Shown here in pieces: positions 32,279-45,665 of a stretch of 64,000 bases of DNA. This DNA comes from Marsupella aquatica (Eukaryota; Marchantiophyta), in contig OZ316897.1 of NCBI GenBank assembly GCA_973895155.1, positions 19,716,001-19,780,000 on the forward strand, given 5' to 3'. The position numbers and the translations under genes were made by a program. The stretch's first letter is position 1; each line of letters starts with the position of its first letter. A model generated the notes under the pieces. That model searched no databases, was not told the origin of the DNA, and was given only the letters and a program-made list of their open reading frames with translations.

Positions 32279-35200
32279 GTCATAGTTATGTGTATAGTGA
32301 GATTTCTAAGTAGTAACTTAGCTAGATAAGCGTCTGTCCTATTGACGCCTCAGCTTTCGTGGGTCATCTCCTCAGAGCTTTGAAGGACCTCAAAATAAAG
32401 AATAAATCGATCAGCTTCGATCCAAGAGTTTACTATGAATCAGACGACTTTCATTGCAAAGCCGACGACTGTGAGAGCAGTGAAATATTTGATCGACAAC
32501 CATCCAGAGCATGGAGCTCACATCGTGTGCCATCTATATATCTCAATTAACCAAACGATAGGGTCTAATATATTGGTGGATCATGCTAGAAGTATACTCA
32601 ACGGTTTTCTTCATAGCAAAGAGGTCTGTAATGTCGCAAAAGTGCTATCTTAATTGAAATAAAAATCCAAAGAACAATCAAGAGGACAATCCACTGGATC
32701 AAAGAATATATCTGGACGCTAGCTTCAGGTGGAATAAGTGATCTGTAGGTTATGTTGTTACACGCTTAGTTCTTGCAACGTACCTGTTTGGTGATTATAT
32801 ACCGACAGTCTTCTACCTGTAAGAGCTAGCCTGGCCTTTCATGGTGTCCAGTTGGGTTAACATTGTCGATATTGCTATTTGCATAATATCGGGTACTTAA
32901 ACATCATATAAATGTTACTAACCGGGAATTAATTACGCATTGCTGAATGCTTTGACAACTGATACAAGTACGTTGACTTGAGTTCCTTGGCATTTGTATT
33001 GAGCTGGCTTGCCTTGGCCAAGCCAAATTAATCTAGGTCTGCAGTGGGGCTTGGGCTTGGACCGTCTCAATGCAATTGCCAGGGAACTCAAGGAAACTTG
33101 ATAAAACCTAATGCTGATCGACCCCTGCTTTGTAATTCACATCTAACGTACCATTGTCTGCAGCTAGCTGTGAAGCCTGCACATGTCTGTCCTGAGTACG
33201 TGTTCAAAACATACTGCTAGCTGACAAGTAACTCCAACCTTCAACCTGGCAGTCACATGCTCTTGGATCTCATCCGGGCCGGGGGCCTCGCATCCAGACT
33301 TCATGCCTTATCGATCACTAATATATGCTTTACTAACTTGGTGCCCTCTAGTTCCAGAAAGTAAATACGTTTTTCTATGTGCAAATCACCACGAGCTGGT
33401 AGCCAATTTTTTTATCTCCGGGCTCGTGAGGGCTCTACCATCACCGGGACCATAACTAGCTGTTAATTACAATGTATCCGTCCTTCTGTAGGGCTCACTA
33501 TGATTGTAGGGCTCACTACGATTCCAAACTAAGGAACTAGTGGCAAATCCTTGTTACCCCTTGTGGCATATCGTGTCATATATTTCAACGACCTGGTAAC
33601 TAAGTGGACTTCATAGTGAGAAAAACTGCTGGACACTTATCCACTTACCCTCAATCACAGTAACCTGGCTAAGCTCGCAACATTATGGGTATATCTAATT
33701 ACGTATATCTTATATATGCACTCGGCTCGAAAGCGCCGGGAATGAATTGAAGTTGATCTCCAAATACATTAATTAGTTTATTCAATGATTGGTATGGTGT
33801 TGTTGTCGACGCGCGCAGTAGCTAGGTGCGGTGAGCTAACATGAGACAGACAAAACACAAAGACAATAAACACGATTTGAATAGTCATGACTGCAGATTT
33901 CAAAATGCCCCGAGTACATATGTGAAGCGGGGATGTACCTCAGTCCTTATCATCAGTTGCCCCGTGGAGGCCATGTGGCACTGACAAAAGATAAAAACAG
34001 AGCAGCTTACAGTAAGACCGACACTGCTGTATGTGAAGCAAACTAATCCACACCTGGAACGGATCGAAGAAGTTTTGACAGCACCGAAGCAGAAAGGTAA
34101 AGTTGCAAGCCAGAAAGTTTCCGCTTCGGCACTACTGAAAACATTATAGGAATTAAGAAAGCAAGAAAAGGAAGTGGAATGGAAAACCTGGCCTGCAAGA
34201 AAAAGGGGATAGCGTATGGATGACACGATGGATGACAGACTTGAATCCGACCAACTGCCTGAAGACAGTCACTAATGGGCGCACTATATTTATGTTCCGA
34301 GTAAAGAAACTGCAACACCCGGCCGGTAACAAGTGATATATAGTAGCTGCCTGGCCATTGAGAACTGATTAGTGACAAGCTGAACTGGACAAACGACCCC
34401 AAATTTCACAGCTGTAAAGCTAGACCCGCGACCGTGTCTTTGAGAGTGCATTATATTGAGTACTAATTAACGAGTGGCGAGTAACAGGACGAGAATTGAC
34501 TGGACAAGCAAGAAACGGTATTCCTCGCTATATATATTAGACCCATGAACATGTCTGTTTGGTTCATTTCTTTCATTCTTCTTGCAACTCTAGCTCCATA
34601 AGTCTCTCGGTTTGAGCTTCTTCCTCGCTGGAGAGTCACCTTTGAGTGTCTGCCATTTCTTGTGGCGTAGGATTACATTCACCACCGTCCACTTTACAGT
34701 ACCATCAACATAATTATATAGACTACTATACCGTCTTTGGATTAAGATCGAGGTCACTTGTTTCTTGCTCGCGAGATTCTTCCATTTTTAATAGGCTACA
34801 CTAATTAACATGGTGACGACAATCAAGCAATTTGCATGACTAGCTAGAAGTTCACTGAGGTGACTGCCTGATTTTTCAGTCACGCGCTACGAGAACGTAA
34901 GAGGTGAAAGTTGTGAGCTGCAAGTCCTGTTACAGTCGGTCGGTACCCCAGAAAGTCTTGTGGAATATATCAGTCGAAGCCCTGACTTTGGATTCTACTG
35001 AAAAGGTATCTTACTTGCGAAGCTTTTTAGTGGACAGCTTTGTGAGGAGCTAGAAGCAAGATTGGAATATTTGTTAATTACCTAGCTTGCATGTTCGATC
35101 GATCGACAGTTAAATATTTGCATGTTTCATTAGTTTATTATCAAAGCGCCGAGCTGCATAGGAAGATATATGTGGTCAAGAAAAGGTTCACAACTTGGTG

Positions 35201-35834
35201 GGTGCTTGACCCGTCCCAACCCTTGTGCCCTGACTTTCCTACTGTTAGTAGAGTTGAGAATCACAAGGTTTAGGCACACACACAGCAGATAGGCTATAAA
35301 CTTTGACTTAGAGTCCATAAAGTGAGAATCAACGACATTCAATAGCAATGTAATGGGAGAACAGTTAAGCTAGGCTCTGGATCTTAGTCCCGAGGGGTCA
35401 GCAATAATTAATGTGGATCGAGACTCCTAAGTAGGGTAAGCATTAATAAGTAGACTTTCAATATGAAAGTAAAAATTGGACATATTAAGTGTTTCAATAC
35501 GATACTCAAGAACCATTCAACATCAGACTTTTAGTAAATCCAAAATTAATACTGTAATCTTTATGACGGTATTTCGGTTGAATTAAAGCCATTATCAAAC
35601 TTGGTCTGACAACAGACAATCATCTTGTTCGCTAGAGGAAAAAACTGAAGTTTGCGCTTGATAGCTGAATATTCCTTGCCACTTCGATATGAATGTAGCC
35701 ACAGTCTACTCGACAGTATTACAGATTGAGAAACAATAGCATAGTGATCTCTGCTTCAGTCTGCTCTGCCCCGCTCCTATCTACTCTATTCTCTTGACGC
35801 AGTAAGTCTTAGGTGATGAATGAACTCCCAAATA
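32279..35834. other. Gene-free stretch
   Basis: No supported gene. Minus-strand frames at 33900-34402 overlap each other and lack family signs. An 18-bp direct repeat with GTAGGGCTCACTA lies at ~33490-33525. Confidence 0.5.
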
Positions 35835-36886
35835 TTAGTTCCTCGTAATGTTAGTGCATCGATGCGGTCCGCTGACATCGGCCTGCCCTTCTCTGTCTTC
35901 CGCTGCCACTGCCCACAAACCAAATTTCTCGAACCGCTCCAATCTGGCTCCATAGCCCACGATATAATTATTATGGATCACCACTGGCTCCACGTTCTCC
36001 TCTTGAGGTCGCTTATTCGTGAAGTATACGAGCCCGTTCGGAAAACGCAATGGACCCGCAGAGGCTCGAGCCCTTTTTCCCTGACAGCCGAGATGTTTTG
36101 CATCTCCGCTTGGAATATATCATTGATGAGGATCTGCTCGGACTCGAGCAACGAGGCAACGTTCTTCGCCATCGCTCTGTCTAAGATATCTCGGTGCCGC
36201 TTGGTAACTTCGCTCCACACTCTTTTGGTCGTTGGAGTGTGCCTTAGATATAAGAATCCCCCACACATTACATCGTCCGTTTCAGTACGACCGTCTCTGG
36301 ATGCAACGATATCTGCGTCAGTAGCGTCAACGTAAGGGAGAGGATCCGAAAGCCACACCGAGTCGGTGTCGACGATGAAAACACATTTCCCAGCTCTGAG
36401 GAATTGTGCGGCAACCTCGGTTCGGGCGAGCATAAGTTGTTGATACTCTATGGTCCCATAGTCAAACGCCCCGTTTAGTTCGGACCTTCGTACCAAGACT
36501 TGATAACCATCCTTTTCGCTAATCCGTCGGCCGAAGTCGTAGTCTGTCGTGTACACCAAAAACCGCCGCCCAATCAGTGGCTTGGCAAAACAATCCCAGT
36601 TCTCGAGAAATAAGTCGTATCCAGGATTGACCATTGTAAAGATAACCGTGTTGTTTCGCTCTACCTTGTGCATCACAGACATCACTGCTGCAAACGACTC
36701 TGAAAGCGACCCGCCGGACTGCAAATGCTTCGTTCCGCAATTGTTCCCGAGCAAGGTGATGCTCTGGCAATCGGAAGACCGGTACCTATAGAACAGAAGT
36801 ACAAGGACGAGCGCAGAAACGAGTGGAAGCACTTTCGCCCGCGTATCGAAGATAACAGAAGCCGTCCGTTCATCAGCACGAGCCAT
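35835..36886 (-). pseudogene. Nucleotide-diphospho-sugar transferase-like protein (PF03407 type), frameshifted
   Basis: This single-exon gene starts at ATG 36886. Residues ~18-34 (VLPLVSALVLVLLFYRY) form a membrane anchor, so a type II Golgi protein is expected. The catalytic part has VDTDSVWLSDPLPYV with the metal-binding DxD, and later DDVMCGGFLYLRHTP, both typical of PF03407 transferases, which move sugars from nucleotide sugars to glycans or wall proteins. The first frame ends at 35978 after an unrelated tail. The expected C-terminus (FPNGLVYFTNKR...IHNNYIVGYG) is in another frame from ~36045 to 35835. One base appears missing at the GG of 36040-36041. It is therefore a recent pseudogene or a sequence error, ~350 residues in all. 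The acceptor substrate cannot be told. Confidence 0.8.
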
Positions 36887-36969
36887 GCTAGAGTACTGAT
36901 TGTATGTACCTTGTGCGGTGCGTCGAGAGACTGCCGCTTTCGTGCGGGGGACACTCGAAGTTTGTAATC

Positions 36970-37390
36970 TGTGAGATGAAAGACATGTTCGTCAAGTCTG
37001 TTCTACGCTGGACTCCACTGATATTTGATGGATCGATCTTCAACTCGTTGATGAAAATTTGTTTCTCGTACAAATTCTACAGATTTTCGACCGAGGACGA
37101 AAATCGTTGGATTGTAGGCTATCCGACTCGGGTCCTTTTGTACAAAACTAAGCTTAGAAATGTGCACACTTCCCCTTTCATAGAAATGCAGTGAATACAC
37201 TTTTGACTCAGATTGTTAGACACACCTTTGTGACTCAGCCTGTGACAGTCGTCTGTTGGTTGCCAAATTCTGTTTGTCGTTTATAGCTTGTTATATATTT
37301 TCAGTTTTCTATTGTAGTTTGCAGTGTACTGTTTGGAGTTTGCAGCATCACTCCTCCAGTCAAGAACAAGCCCATGTCGGCATGTCGCTC

Positions 37391-37427
<37 letters not shown>

Positions 37428-37940
37428 TGCTGATCGACTGAGAGACGTTTCAGGATGCCTTCGGGGCAGGTTTCCAATTGTCAAGTCATTCATACCGGGC
37501 TTTAATCCCAGATCCATCCGTTCACGTCAAGCAGATCGTGTATTTGTGATCAATCGTACAGACGACCAAAAACCAGCTCGTTTGCTCGTGAGACTTTCAT
37601 CGGACTTCGTTGAGTCAGTCTTTATACACAATGGTTGAATTGCCGATCTTTAAATTTGAGTGCGTGAATTCGAGAGAGAACGAACAATTGCCAGAGTGAC
37701 ACAATGATCCCTTATCCTTTAATTACTCCGACTCCAAGTCCTGAACGCAGGAGAAGGAGACGCACAGAAGTCAAAAACAAGCTATAAAAATAAGAAGAAA
37801 AACTTTGAAACCCCAACAGCTGAATAAAAGGTCGAAATGGAGCTCCAGCCAGTGGTTTAGTCGAGCCATGCGATCAGCTAGTGGTTTAGTCAAGCCATGC
37901 CATCAGCGCGTATGTCCGCAGTGAAAAGATATCTCAAAGC
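36970..37940. other. Non-coding stretch with (TA)n microsatellite
   Basis: An uninterrupted TA run lies at 37392-37425. No gene is supported around it. Confidence 0.6.
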
Positions 37941-37943
37941 AAC

Positions 37944-38231
37944 ATGCCCCTTGCAAACTTGCTCTCTGACGTAATGCCACTTAACTTCGAAATGCTCTGT
38001 ACTAGCTTTGATGATGTTCGGGGGTTGATTGTAAGAGCTATTGCAGATTTGTTATCGGCAGTCGTGATGTCAGGTGTACAGAAATGCGAATCGGCTAGTC
38101 ATTTACGTAACCAAACCGCTTCCTTACATGCAATCGAATATGCGACGAATTCTGCTTCGGTACGTAGAGCTTGTCACGATGATTGGCTGCTTGCGAGAAT
38201 TCCAGCTTATAGCGCCATCAAGAAGCTTTAA
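37944..38231 (+). pseudogene. Probable Ty1/Copia RNase H remnant
   Basis: The frame includes NQTASLHAIEYATNSAS and then DDWLLARI...SAIKKL. This resembles the end of Copia polyproteins, where a QTAVALST.EAEY tract is followed by VWLRRIL and, later, an IALAKNP-type tract. It is short and degenerate, and no other Copia domains are visible nearby. Confidence 0.4.
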
Positions 38232-38234
38232 CAA

Positions 38235-39870
38235 ATACCCGGCTGTGCATATGCGATCAGGATTATCAGCATACGACGCATCAAAGAATCATTGAAAATT
38301 CAACGAGTGAACCGTAACACCATGCCAACCAGTGCAGTGGTTTGATACTTCATCATCATATGGAAATGAAAATGTGCTTTACAGTAGGGGTGATGAATGC
38401 CATTTAATTGTTTTTTGATTCACCATATCAAACCCATGCACCAATCGCGGAGTTTTGTACTGGCAGGTACACTTTACTTTCCCTTGAACAGGCATAGCGA
38501 CCGTGTGAGCTATGGAGGCACTCGTTCACTCCTCGACTCTATCCCTGAGTGCAGACTTAAAATGACCTATAGAAATGAGTGTCTAACTCCATCCACGATG
38601 TCCTCAGAAGCAGCCTCAGGAGCGGCCTATCTGTCTTAACAATCGACCAGTCCACTATTTGACAAAAGTCATCTGCTATCATTTCCACTAGGTTGACTTA
38701 CTCACAATTAGATGCCTGCACATCAGTCTCTCATCTTTCCCCGACTATTTCATTCATTTTGGTCAGTCAATGAGTCAGTTTTTCCTCAAGAACGATACGA
38801 CGACGGATTCTAAAAGAGCCGGCTCCTACAGAAAACAAGAAATATATGAATGATGGGAACCGTCCTTCGCAGAACATGAGAGCAGCTTAATTTGGGGAAC
38901 TACTTAGTGACGAGAAGCAAGGACCACGGACAAGGTGTTTCAGGAGGTAAACCAGACTCTTTGAAGGCTCACAGGCAAGGGAACTTACGCAAATTTGCCC
39001 GGACAAAATGGTGCATTAAGTGAAAAGTAATTGAATAGTGAAGAGTGTGGCTCTAGACGTCAACTGGTATGGACCCGAACTACTACAATTTTTCAGGACG
39101 ATCTCAGATTTATCCAATCGAAGGATATAGTCACCCTTCAAAACCAGCTCAAACGATGAAGCCTCCTAGCCTTAATTCAACGTAGCGAGGTAGAAAGCTT
39201 TCACAAGTTCACTCACTCAGTGAGTATTAGAAACTACTGTTAATGTAGGCATAACTCCGATCAATCCATGAACTGTTCCTCTTAGGAGAAAACTAAGTAA
39301 GAATTGAAGGCACCTAAATCCGTAAAGAAATTTCGTCATTGCTCAGATTGTATGTAAGAACTTAGACAACATCAACTAGCTCGTAATTAGTTTATGAAAT
39401 CGTTTCCATATGACATTTCAATAAATATTCATTCCTTACGAAGGCTTGCCCTTCATTCTAGCGCAAGTAACCCCCTTCAAAAATTCTCCTGTCAAACCAC
39501 TCTGCGTTGAATGACACTTATAAAAAAGACGTTATGAATACCGGTGCTTTCTCATTAATTGTAATGTTTGATGATCGACGGCCGATTTTGCATTGGAAGC
39601 AAGCGAGCCCTCCGTGCTTCTTGAGTCCAAACGTTGGCTTAAGTACTGCCACGATATTGCTCAGTCTGATCAATCAAACGATGCATGTTATGATCGCTTC
39701 ATCACCCTTCCATCAACAGTTAAATATGAAAGCTAAACACAACAAAATCCAAGTAGTTAATGTAATTTCAAGATTCGACATAAGGTCCCAATGGAAGGCT
39801 TTTGCCATTGTTATACAAAGGAAAGAAAGTCGATTTCATCGCATAGAATAATACCATGACCGCTGGGCAC
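38235..39870. other. Gene-free stretch
   Basis: No convincing coding sequence or RNA gene. Small open frames are short and of random-looking composition. Confidence 0.45.
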
Positions 39871-39872
39871 GA

Positions 39873-40903
39873 TTATTTCGGAGCTGCCTGGATGGTTTCT
39901 TCTGTTGAGACCAACAGATATTCGAGAGCAGATGTTTTCAGTGATGGAAATCCTAGGCCGTGAATACCATATTGAGTCATCTTCTGCCGCACTCGTCGGC
40001 CTTCTCCTCCTTGCAATAGAAGAGTCCGGAGTTTCAGATTTGTCCAAAGGATCTTTGTGACAAACTTCTTATGCAGATCTTCTAGGTCTTTCAGTCTAGG
40101 GAGCTGCTGTTGCTCCTTAGGTGCCGGCTTCTTCTGCTCCTCGTCGTAGTGCCGTGCATCCCGCTGAAACCAATTCTCGGACAACTGGCAGCAATTATCC
40201 TGCCCGTCGTAGGAGGCTGTCAAGAAGTCGGAGGAGATCTCCTTCACAGACCACATTATTCTTTCAAAACATTTCTCGTCATCCCATGTCCTAGCTGGCT
40301 GCTCCGAATCAAATCCTGTGGCACGGTCGTCGAGTGTTCTACCATCTACTGATCTGGAATTGCAAACATATCAATTACTCACTCAGTCGGTTTTGCAATG
40401 CACATCATGACATAATTGCAGGGCTAGAATATGGAACTTCTCAGTACTGCAAGCATGTCTGTATTGTGATGGCATGGCAAGTATCTAATAACGGATAGCC
40501 TTCACATTTGTTTGGATTTCAGTTCCGCTCTCTGACCTGTATTGCTTCTGCTAGGTTTTATAAGGTAGATTAACGTGTTGGAGGTGTGGGAAGATGCAAC
40601 ATTCAACAAAGAACGGGCGGAAACAAAGGCTCGTCCTCTGAGTTTCATTCTTTCCGGCCTTTACCAGTTGTACCTCTGATGGACAGGAGCTAAGAATGAA
40701 TTAGTCCAAGAGTCGACTGAATGAGCAGCAGGCGTTGACGATATCCACGGCAAAATGGCAGCTTCCTCTTCATTCGATAGACACGAACCCACAGAGTTGG
40801 AGTGAATCCCCACCATACTCTTGCGCCGCTCCATTTTCACGGTGACCTCTTCACGCAGCGGAATTGAGCTCCAATTACCTGTGACCGCCCCAGATCGAAC
40901 CAT
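39873..40903 (-). CDS. Two-exon protein of unknown function
   Basis: Exon 1 is 40903-40674 and exon 2 is 40353-39873, joined by a 320-bp GT-AG intron (donor AG|GTACAA, acceptor TTCCAG|A). Phase is kept across the join, and the product is 236 residues. Exon 2 looks strongly protein-like: FERIMWSVKEISSDF, then DGQDNCCQLSENWF, a charged Glu/Lys/Gln linker, LHKKFVTKILWTNLKLR, LLLQGGEGRRVRQKM and GIHGLGFPSLKTSALEYL. It appears mostly helical and soluble, with no signal peptide or membrane span. I cannot name the family. The ATG at 40903 is the first in the frame, but a further upstream exon is possible. The neighbours give no hint of function. Confidence 0.55.
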
Positions 40904-40904
40904 A

Positions 40905-43755
40905 TGTGATTATATACCAGAGAAACTAAGCGCAAGGTATCGTAGAAATTAATTACGTAACGTCTTAGCTCGTGATTCGATGACAACCACTACAGAAGTT
41001 ACCTGAGTTTGCGATCTATATGCAGTGGAGACCGACTTGACCTGAAGCAGATATTGCTAGCGCTCCGATCCCGACTCCGATTCAGAACCTTACCAATGTC
41101 AGGTTAATTTGCGAGGTCCCAATCCAAAGACAGTTTGCGGAAATCTATGATCGATCGTCGCAGTAGTCTTGCGAAATGCTTCAGTTGAATCTCGTGGCTC
41201 GGTTGTAAAATTGTTCTACAAGCACATTGGCCGATGAATCTTTGTATCCATGCTGCTATACGTCTTTAATTCAAAGCTACCATAGCAAGGCGCGCGAGTC
41301 GCAAAGTCAAAGCCCATGGAAGTCGATTGAGTACAGCTCAAGTTATCAACTTACAGCTAATTAGTTATAATGCCTCGATCTTTCTAAATTCCTCTTCTAC
41401 TAAAAAACTACGACCTGCATCTAAGTACTAGTGTGATTGCACGCAACCAGCTTGGAAATGCATCCAAAGAAGAGCAAAGTTCCGGATCAAGGATCACTTG
41501 GGCTGACACTTGATGAGGTCTCATAAAGATCGGACGGCTAACACTGCTGAACAGAAAGACTGACTTTCGTAAGCTAAGGAGCTAGAATAATGATGGCTGC
41601 ATGCGGCCCTAGTGCAGCGTCTGAATACTGAAAGCGCGCTCTACTGGCTGTGATATCTATAAAATTTGCGGAGATTGAATTGGTCTCCCGAAGTTATCCA
41701 GTGATAGATCTAGAATATCTGCAAAGCTGGAGGAGAGCATAGTACATGGCATCTTGTAATGACGGTTCAAGCGGTTGATGTAGCATCTATACAAATTTGC
41801 ACGCGAAGTTCTCAAGCGTAGGATTTGAAATGTTGTATACGACAGTTCTTCTAGACTTCTCTTAGTCTACTGCCAGTAAGTTTTCAACCAGCACCATCTC
41901 TTCACAACTCCGGTAAACGAGTTACAACCGAATCTTTCAAAATGGCCACAACAGCTTCTAGAGAATTTGCTTTACCCTCGGAGATAAAGAATTTCTGCAT
42001 CACACTGACCGCGAAATGGAATAAAAACGGTACAGCGATTGGGCACGAGCTCAATTTTAGACATTGCACTTAAACATTACAGAGCATTTTCTAGTGTCGT
42101 TGCGCGCAGTTGACAGAACGTCGTCATTTGTAACATTGAGCAGGTACCAACGACTTTCTCGTCCCCACGCGCGATTTGAAATGTTGTGTGCCGGTGCGCT
42201 GCTCTAGGCGTTGGCCTGTCCACTGAAGTTTTTTATCCATGGGTATTCAAACCTCAACGTTAGCAAATCTCCGAAGCTTCTGCAGTGACAGTTGGACATG
42301 AATTTCAACGCGCAAGGGAGGATACGCTGATTCGTCTTAGGAATTGAATCGACAACCGCATCCTCCTGTTCCCAACCCAATATTCTACAAACATGCCCCA
42401 CATCTGGTTTCCCACGATTCGTAGTTTTAGAGTACCGTACTGCAGAGCATTCCTCGACCCCATTCCTTCCCCACCTAATCGCATCGCAACCATTAAAACT
42501 GCTCAGATGAAAAAGATTGCCTGTAAAAAACTGAAACCCAATTCGGTTGGGCATTGCCTGAGGCTCTAGTCTGGTACTTTTTGTTTCTCTATCAGTTAAT
42601 TTAAGTTAAGCGTGAGGGATAATGGATGGACATGAAGCCCAAAAACAAATACCATCACAGGGCTAAGGTCCACCAGCACGCTTTTACCGAGTGGTCCCAC
42701 GTTCTGTAGTCTTGTGCCGTCCTCCACGACTTACTCAACCTCATTATTTTCCTCCTGATCACATCTCTCAACCAATAAAATTGCTCAAATGAAAATGTTT
42801 GCCTCACGAAACCTTAATTCCAAGTGGTTGGGGCTACCTTGGCCTCTACTTCGGTAGTTTTTAACTCTTTGAAGGGTTAGGTAAGGGATGACGGATGGGC
42901 CCGAAGCCCAAAACCTGTTCATCCATAAGCTTTTTCTACTATGGCCAATAAGGAAACGTTTCCGATGGGGAAAATAACATGCTTGGATCGATATATCTGC
43001 CTCAGGTTAGATAGAGTGGAAACTTAGTTAGTAACCACTGGGGCCCGGCTCTGGACATTGGGCCTCTACCTCTTAGGATCTTCTTAGAGGGCTGTCCACA
43101 GAGGCACGGACCTGTATCGCATTTTCATCAAAATATGGATCATTCTTTCAACCTTCGCTCGGCAAACGAGGTTCACCAAACGGATTCCCGACGAAGACCA
43201 GCAGACGAACGGCATGGGCAGTCAGATCACGAAGGACAGAGAATTCAAAGCAGCCTGCTAAGTCAAGTGAAGGATGTGAATGTGATGGTTTGGCATGATT
43301 ATCAAAGAACACGGCTGTACAATGAGCGTACTCGGCTACCGAGGTGCATAACGAAAACCATGGTGGAATTAGAGACATTTTTAAAGCTTGTCTGGGCCTG
43401 TGTGACAATCATGATCTCTCCTTTCGAAGTCAGATGTGCCAACCTGACCTGAAGGGAATTAGTACGTTGATCTGCTGCTCAAGAACATGATCTTTCTTGC
43501 ACAAGAAGGGCCAAGGGACCGGGGTCTTGTGTCCATAGCATACGAGTCCAGAATCAATGCCTCAAGCAACAGAACTCATGAGTACAAGTATCTTCTTTTG
43601 AACCTGTTCTGCACTGAGCCGAGGAGACAGTCTGGGGAGTGGCTCCTGTCCATCACAAGATGTTCGTTAGTATTTCCATGAAACGTGATCAAACCTCAAC
43701 ATTTGACATATGAGATGGGTCCCATATCACCGCTACCTTGATTCACTGAATTGGT
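40905..43755. other. Gene-free stretch with a diverged tandem duplication
   Basis: About 42476-42660 and 42760-42920 share blocks in the same order: ACTGCTCAGATGAAAAAG-like, GGTTGGG, TAGT.TTTTTG, GGGATAA/GATGGATGG, GAAGCCCAAAA. They are ~285 bp apart and well diverged, perhaps an old repeat. No gene is supported; the frames on both strands here are short. Confidence 0.5.
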
Positions 43756-43759
43756 CCCG

Positions 43760-45216
43760 TTACTGACAGACTTTCTGTAAACTTCGGAGAGGTGCAGGAA
43801 ACAATAATTGTACCTCAATGCCATCGCCCTTGACTCTGGCCAGAACTGGAATCTCATACTGATATAAATTCCACCACTCGGAATTGGTCGTGATATCCCT
43901 AACCTGTTGAAAGTAGCAAGGACAAGTTACAAAAAAGAATAGATGGAAGTTGAAAAAACCGAGCTCTGTCTTTTGATCAACAGGCTGTTTCTGCCGAAAC
44001 GACATGGTTATATACCCTAACCTTGACAGTGACCAGAAGCCATGAAGACACGGGAAACAGTAGCTCCAGTAAGTTTTAGATCGGTGAGTCGAACAACCAC
44101 GAGAGGGATTAGACTCGTCTCGCAACACTGTACAATTTAAAATGTAGCAGGAAGTGGCGAACCCTCAGAATCGAAGAAACGCAATACATCCAAACAAGAT
44201 TTTAGCATTCATGGGAAAGAATGTAACAAATTCATTTCGCCAAACAGAAGAAAGGAGACATTATCAAGACGAGGCGCCACCGGAGTTTATTTGAAAGGAA
44301 AAACGAGGGTTTAACAGACCTGGGATAATGAATTTTCACTGCGCAAGACAAAAGTAGACATGCCAGCCGGGACATTTGTAGCGAGAATCTAAGTCCTATC
44401 CAAGTTCATGAAGCCCATACAGAATGAGGCACAATACCTCACTTGTAGACCCTAAAAATTCACAAATTCTTCCAAGTGAAGTTGCAGTCTCCAGTGATTA
44501 CCAACCAAAAACTCAGCTTCAAAAAGAGCAGGGGATACCGCGGATATGTATCAACGTTCAAAAGGTTTCGAGATTGACAACGATGACCAAATTAAATTGT
44601 TTTGCAAAGATACTCTAGCTGCACTGCGGAGACCGTAGGACAGAACTAGTGTCGTAAATTATGTTGAATTTGGAGAATCTTGCAAATGCAACGAATGAAT
44701 TGGAGTAGCTACAATATTGACGGGGTCCGGAGAGGCATGAGACAGAACGGACAAAGCAGGCTGATGACCACAGAGGGTAAGAGAAAAAGGGCGAGAGAGA
44801 TACAGAGTGAGACTCACCTCTAATTGAATCTTAGAGAATATCTCGCTGCCCTGTAACTTCTCCTTCAGACCATCACACAAACAGCACCCAGGCTTGCTGT
44901 ACAGAATCAACAGCCCGGATTCCGGATTTGCACCTAACGATTCTCCTCCTGCTGCCACTTCTTGCCCGTGGACACTACTCTTCGCTCGTACTGACCGGAA
45001 ATCCGCTCCAAACTGCTGCGGTCTACCATGAACACCACGAAAGAAGGCTTTAGGCGAAGAAACAAGTGTTCGATTGTCACAGCTCAGACACCTCACGAGA
45101 CTGTCCGTGCCACGCACGGTTCTGAATCCCGTTGTCGAAGCGATTGCAGTTCTAGCTGTTCCCGACCACAGCAGTGGCGTGCAGGAGAACGGTGCAATAA
45201 TGGACCGCAACGCCAT
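43760..45216 (-). CDS. Glutaredoxin-like (DUF836) protein, probably organellar
   Basis: Exon 1 is 45216-44818 and exon 2 is 43903-43760. The 914-bp intron has donor GAG|GTGAGT and acceptor CAACAG|GTT, both in phase 0, giving 180 residues. The first ~80 residues are rich in Ser, Arg and Thr with few acids, as in mitochondrial or plastid presequences. The core begins LLILYSKPGCCLCDGLKEKL, the beta1-CxxC-helix start of glutaredoxin-like DUF836 proteins. Exon 2 begins VRDITTNSEWWNLYQYEIPVL, whose cis-Pro-type IPVL is the second thioredoxin-fold mark. The redox partner is unknown. I chose ATG 45216; the frame also runs a few codons upstream from a GTG. The call of fold and family is secure; subcellular site is inferred. 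Confidence 0.85.
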
Positions 45217-45479
45217 CGTTCGACGAGTCCACCACACAGGAACTACTTCCTCGACATAGCCAGTCTGATTGCCGCAGCCAAGGTGGAGAATTGAAAACCT
45301 AGTCCAGAATACGATGGAATCGTTTATGGTGAATTTCCTTTCTCTTCATGAAATCTTATCGTGCAATGTAGCTGAATTGCTCTGTCCTGGCCAGCCGAGG
45401 TGATTAAACCACAACTGCCCCTATAAAGCACTACCACAGGTTCAGAAATGGTTTTGAGCTCTACAAAAGGTGGTGAGAA

Positions 45480-45665
45480 ATGGGTTTTGAGCTGTACAAA
45501 AGGTGGTGAGAAAGGTGATGAGTGTTAAGACTATATTTGGCAAGTGCTCCACAAAAGGTAGTGAGTGTAAAACCTTGGTTTGGCAAGTGCTCCACAAAAG
45601 GTGCTGAGTGTAAAACATTTAACATTTATTTGGCAAGTGTTGCACAGAAGGTGTTGAGTCTTTTT
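45480..45665. repeat. Tandem repeats with TTTGGCAAGTG units
   Basis: TTTGGCAAGTGCTCCACAAA-like words recur at about 45536, 45580 and 45628, and related CAAAAGGTGGTGAG words occur upstream. Spacing is 44-48 bp. Non-coding. Confidence 0.65.

Noticed and set aside
34043-34402. 119-codon hydrophobic minus-strand frame
   Set aside because: Overlapped by another frame, no family motif, no splice or promoter context.
42204-42554. 116-codon minus-strand frame
   Set aside because: It overlaps the diverged tandem duplication and shows no domain or splice context.
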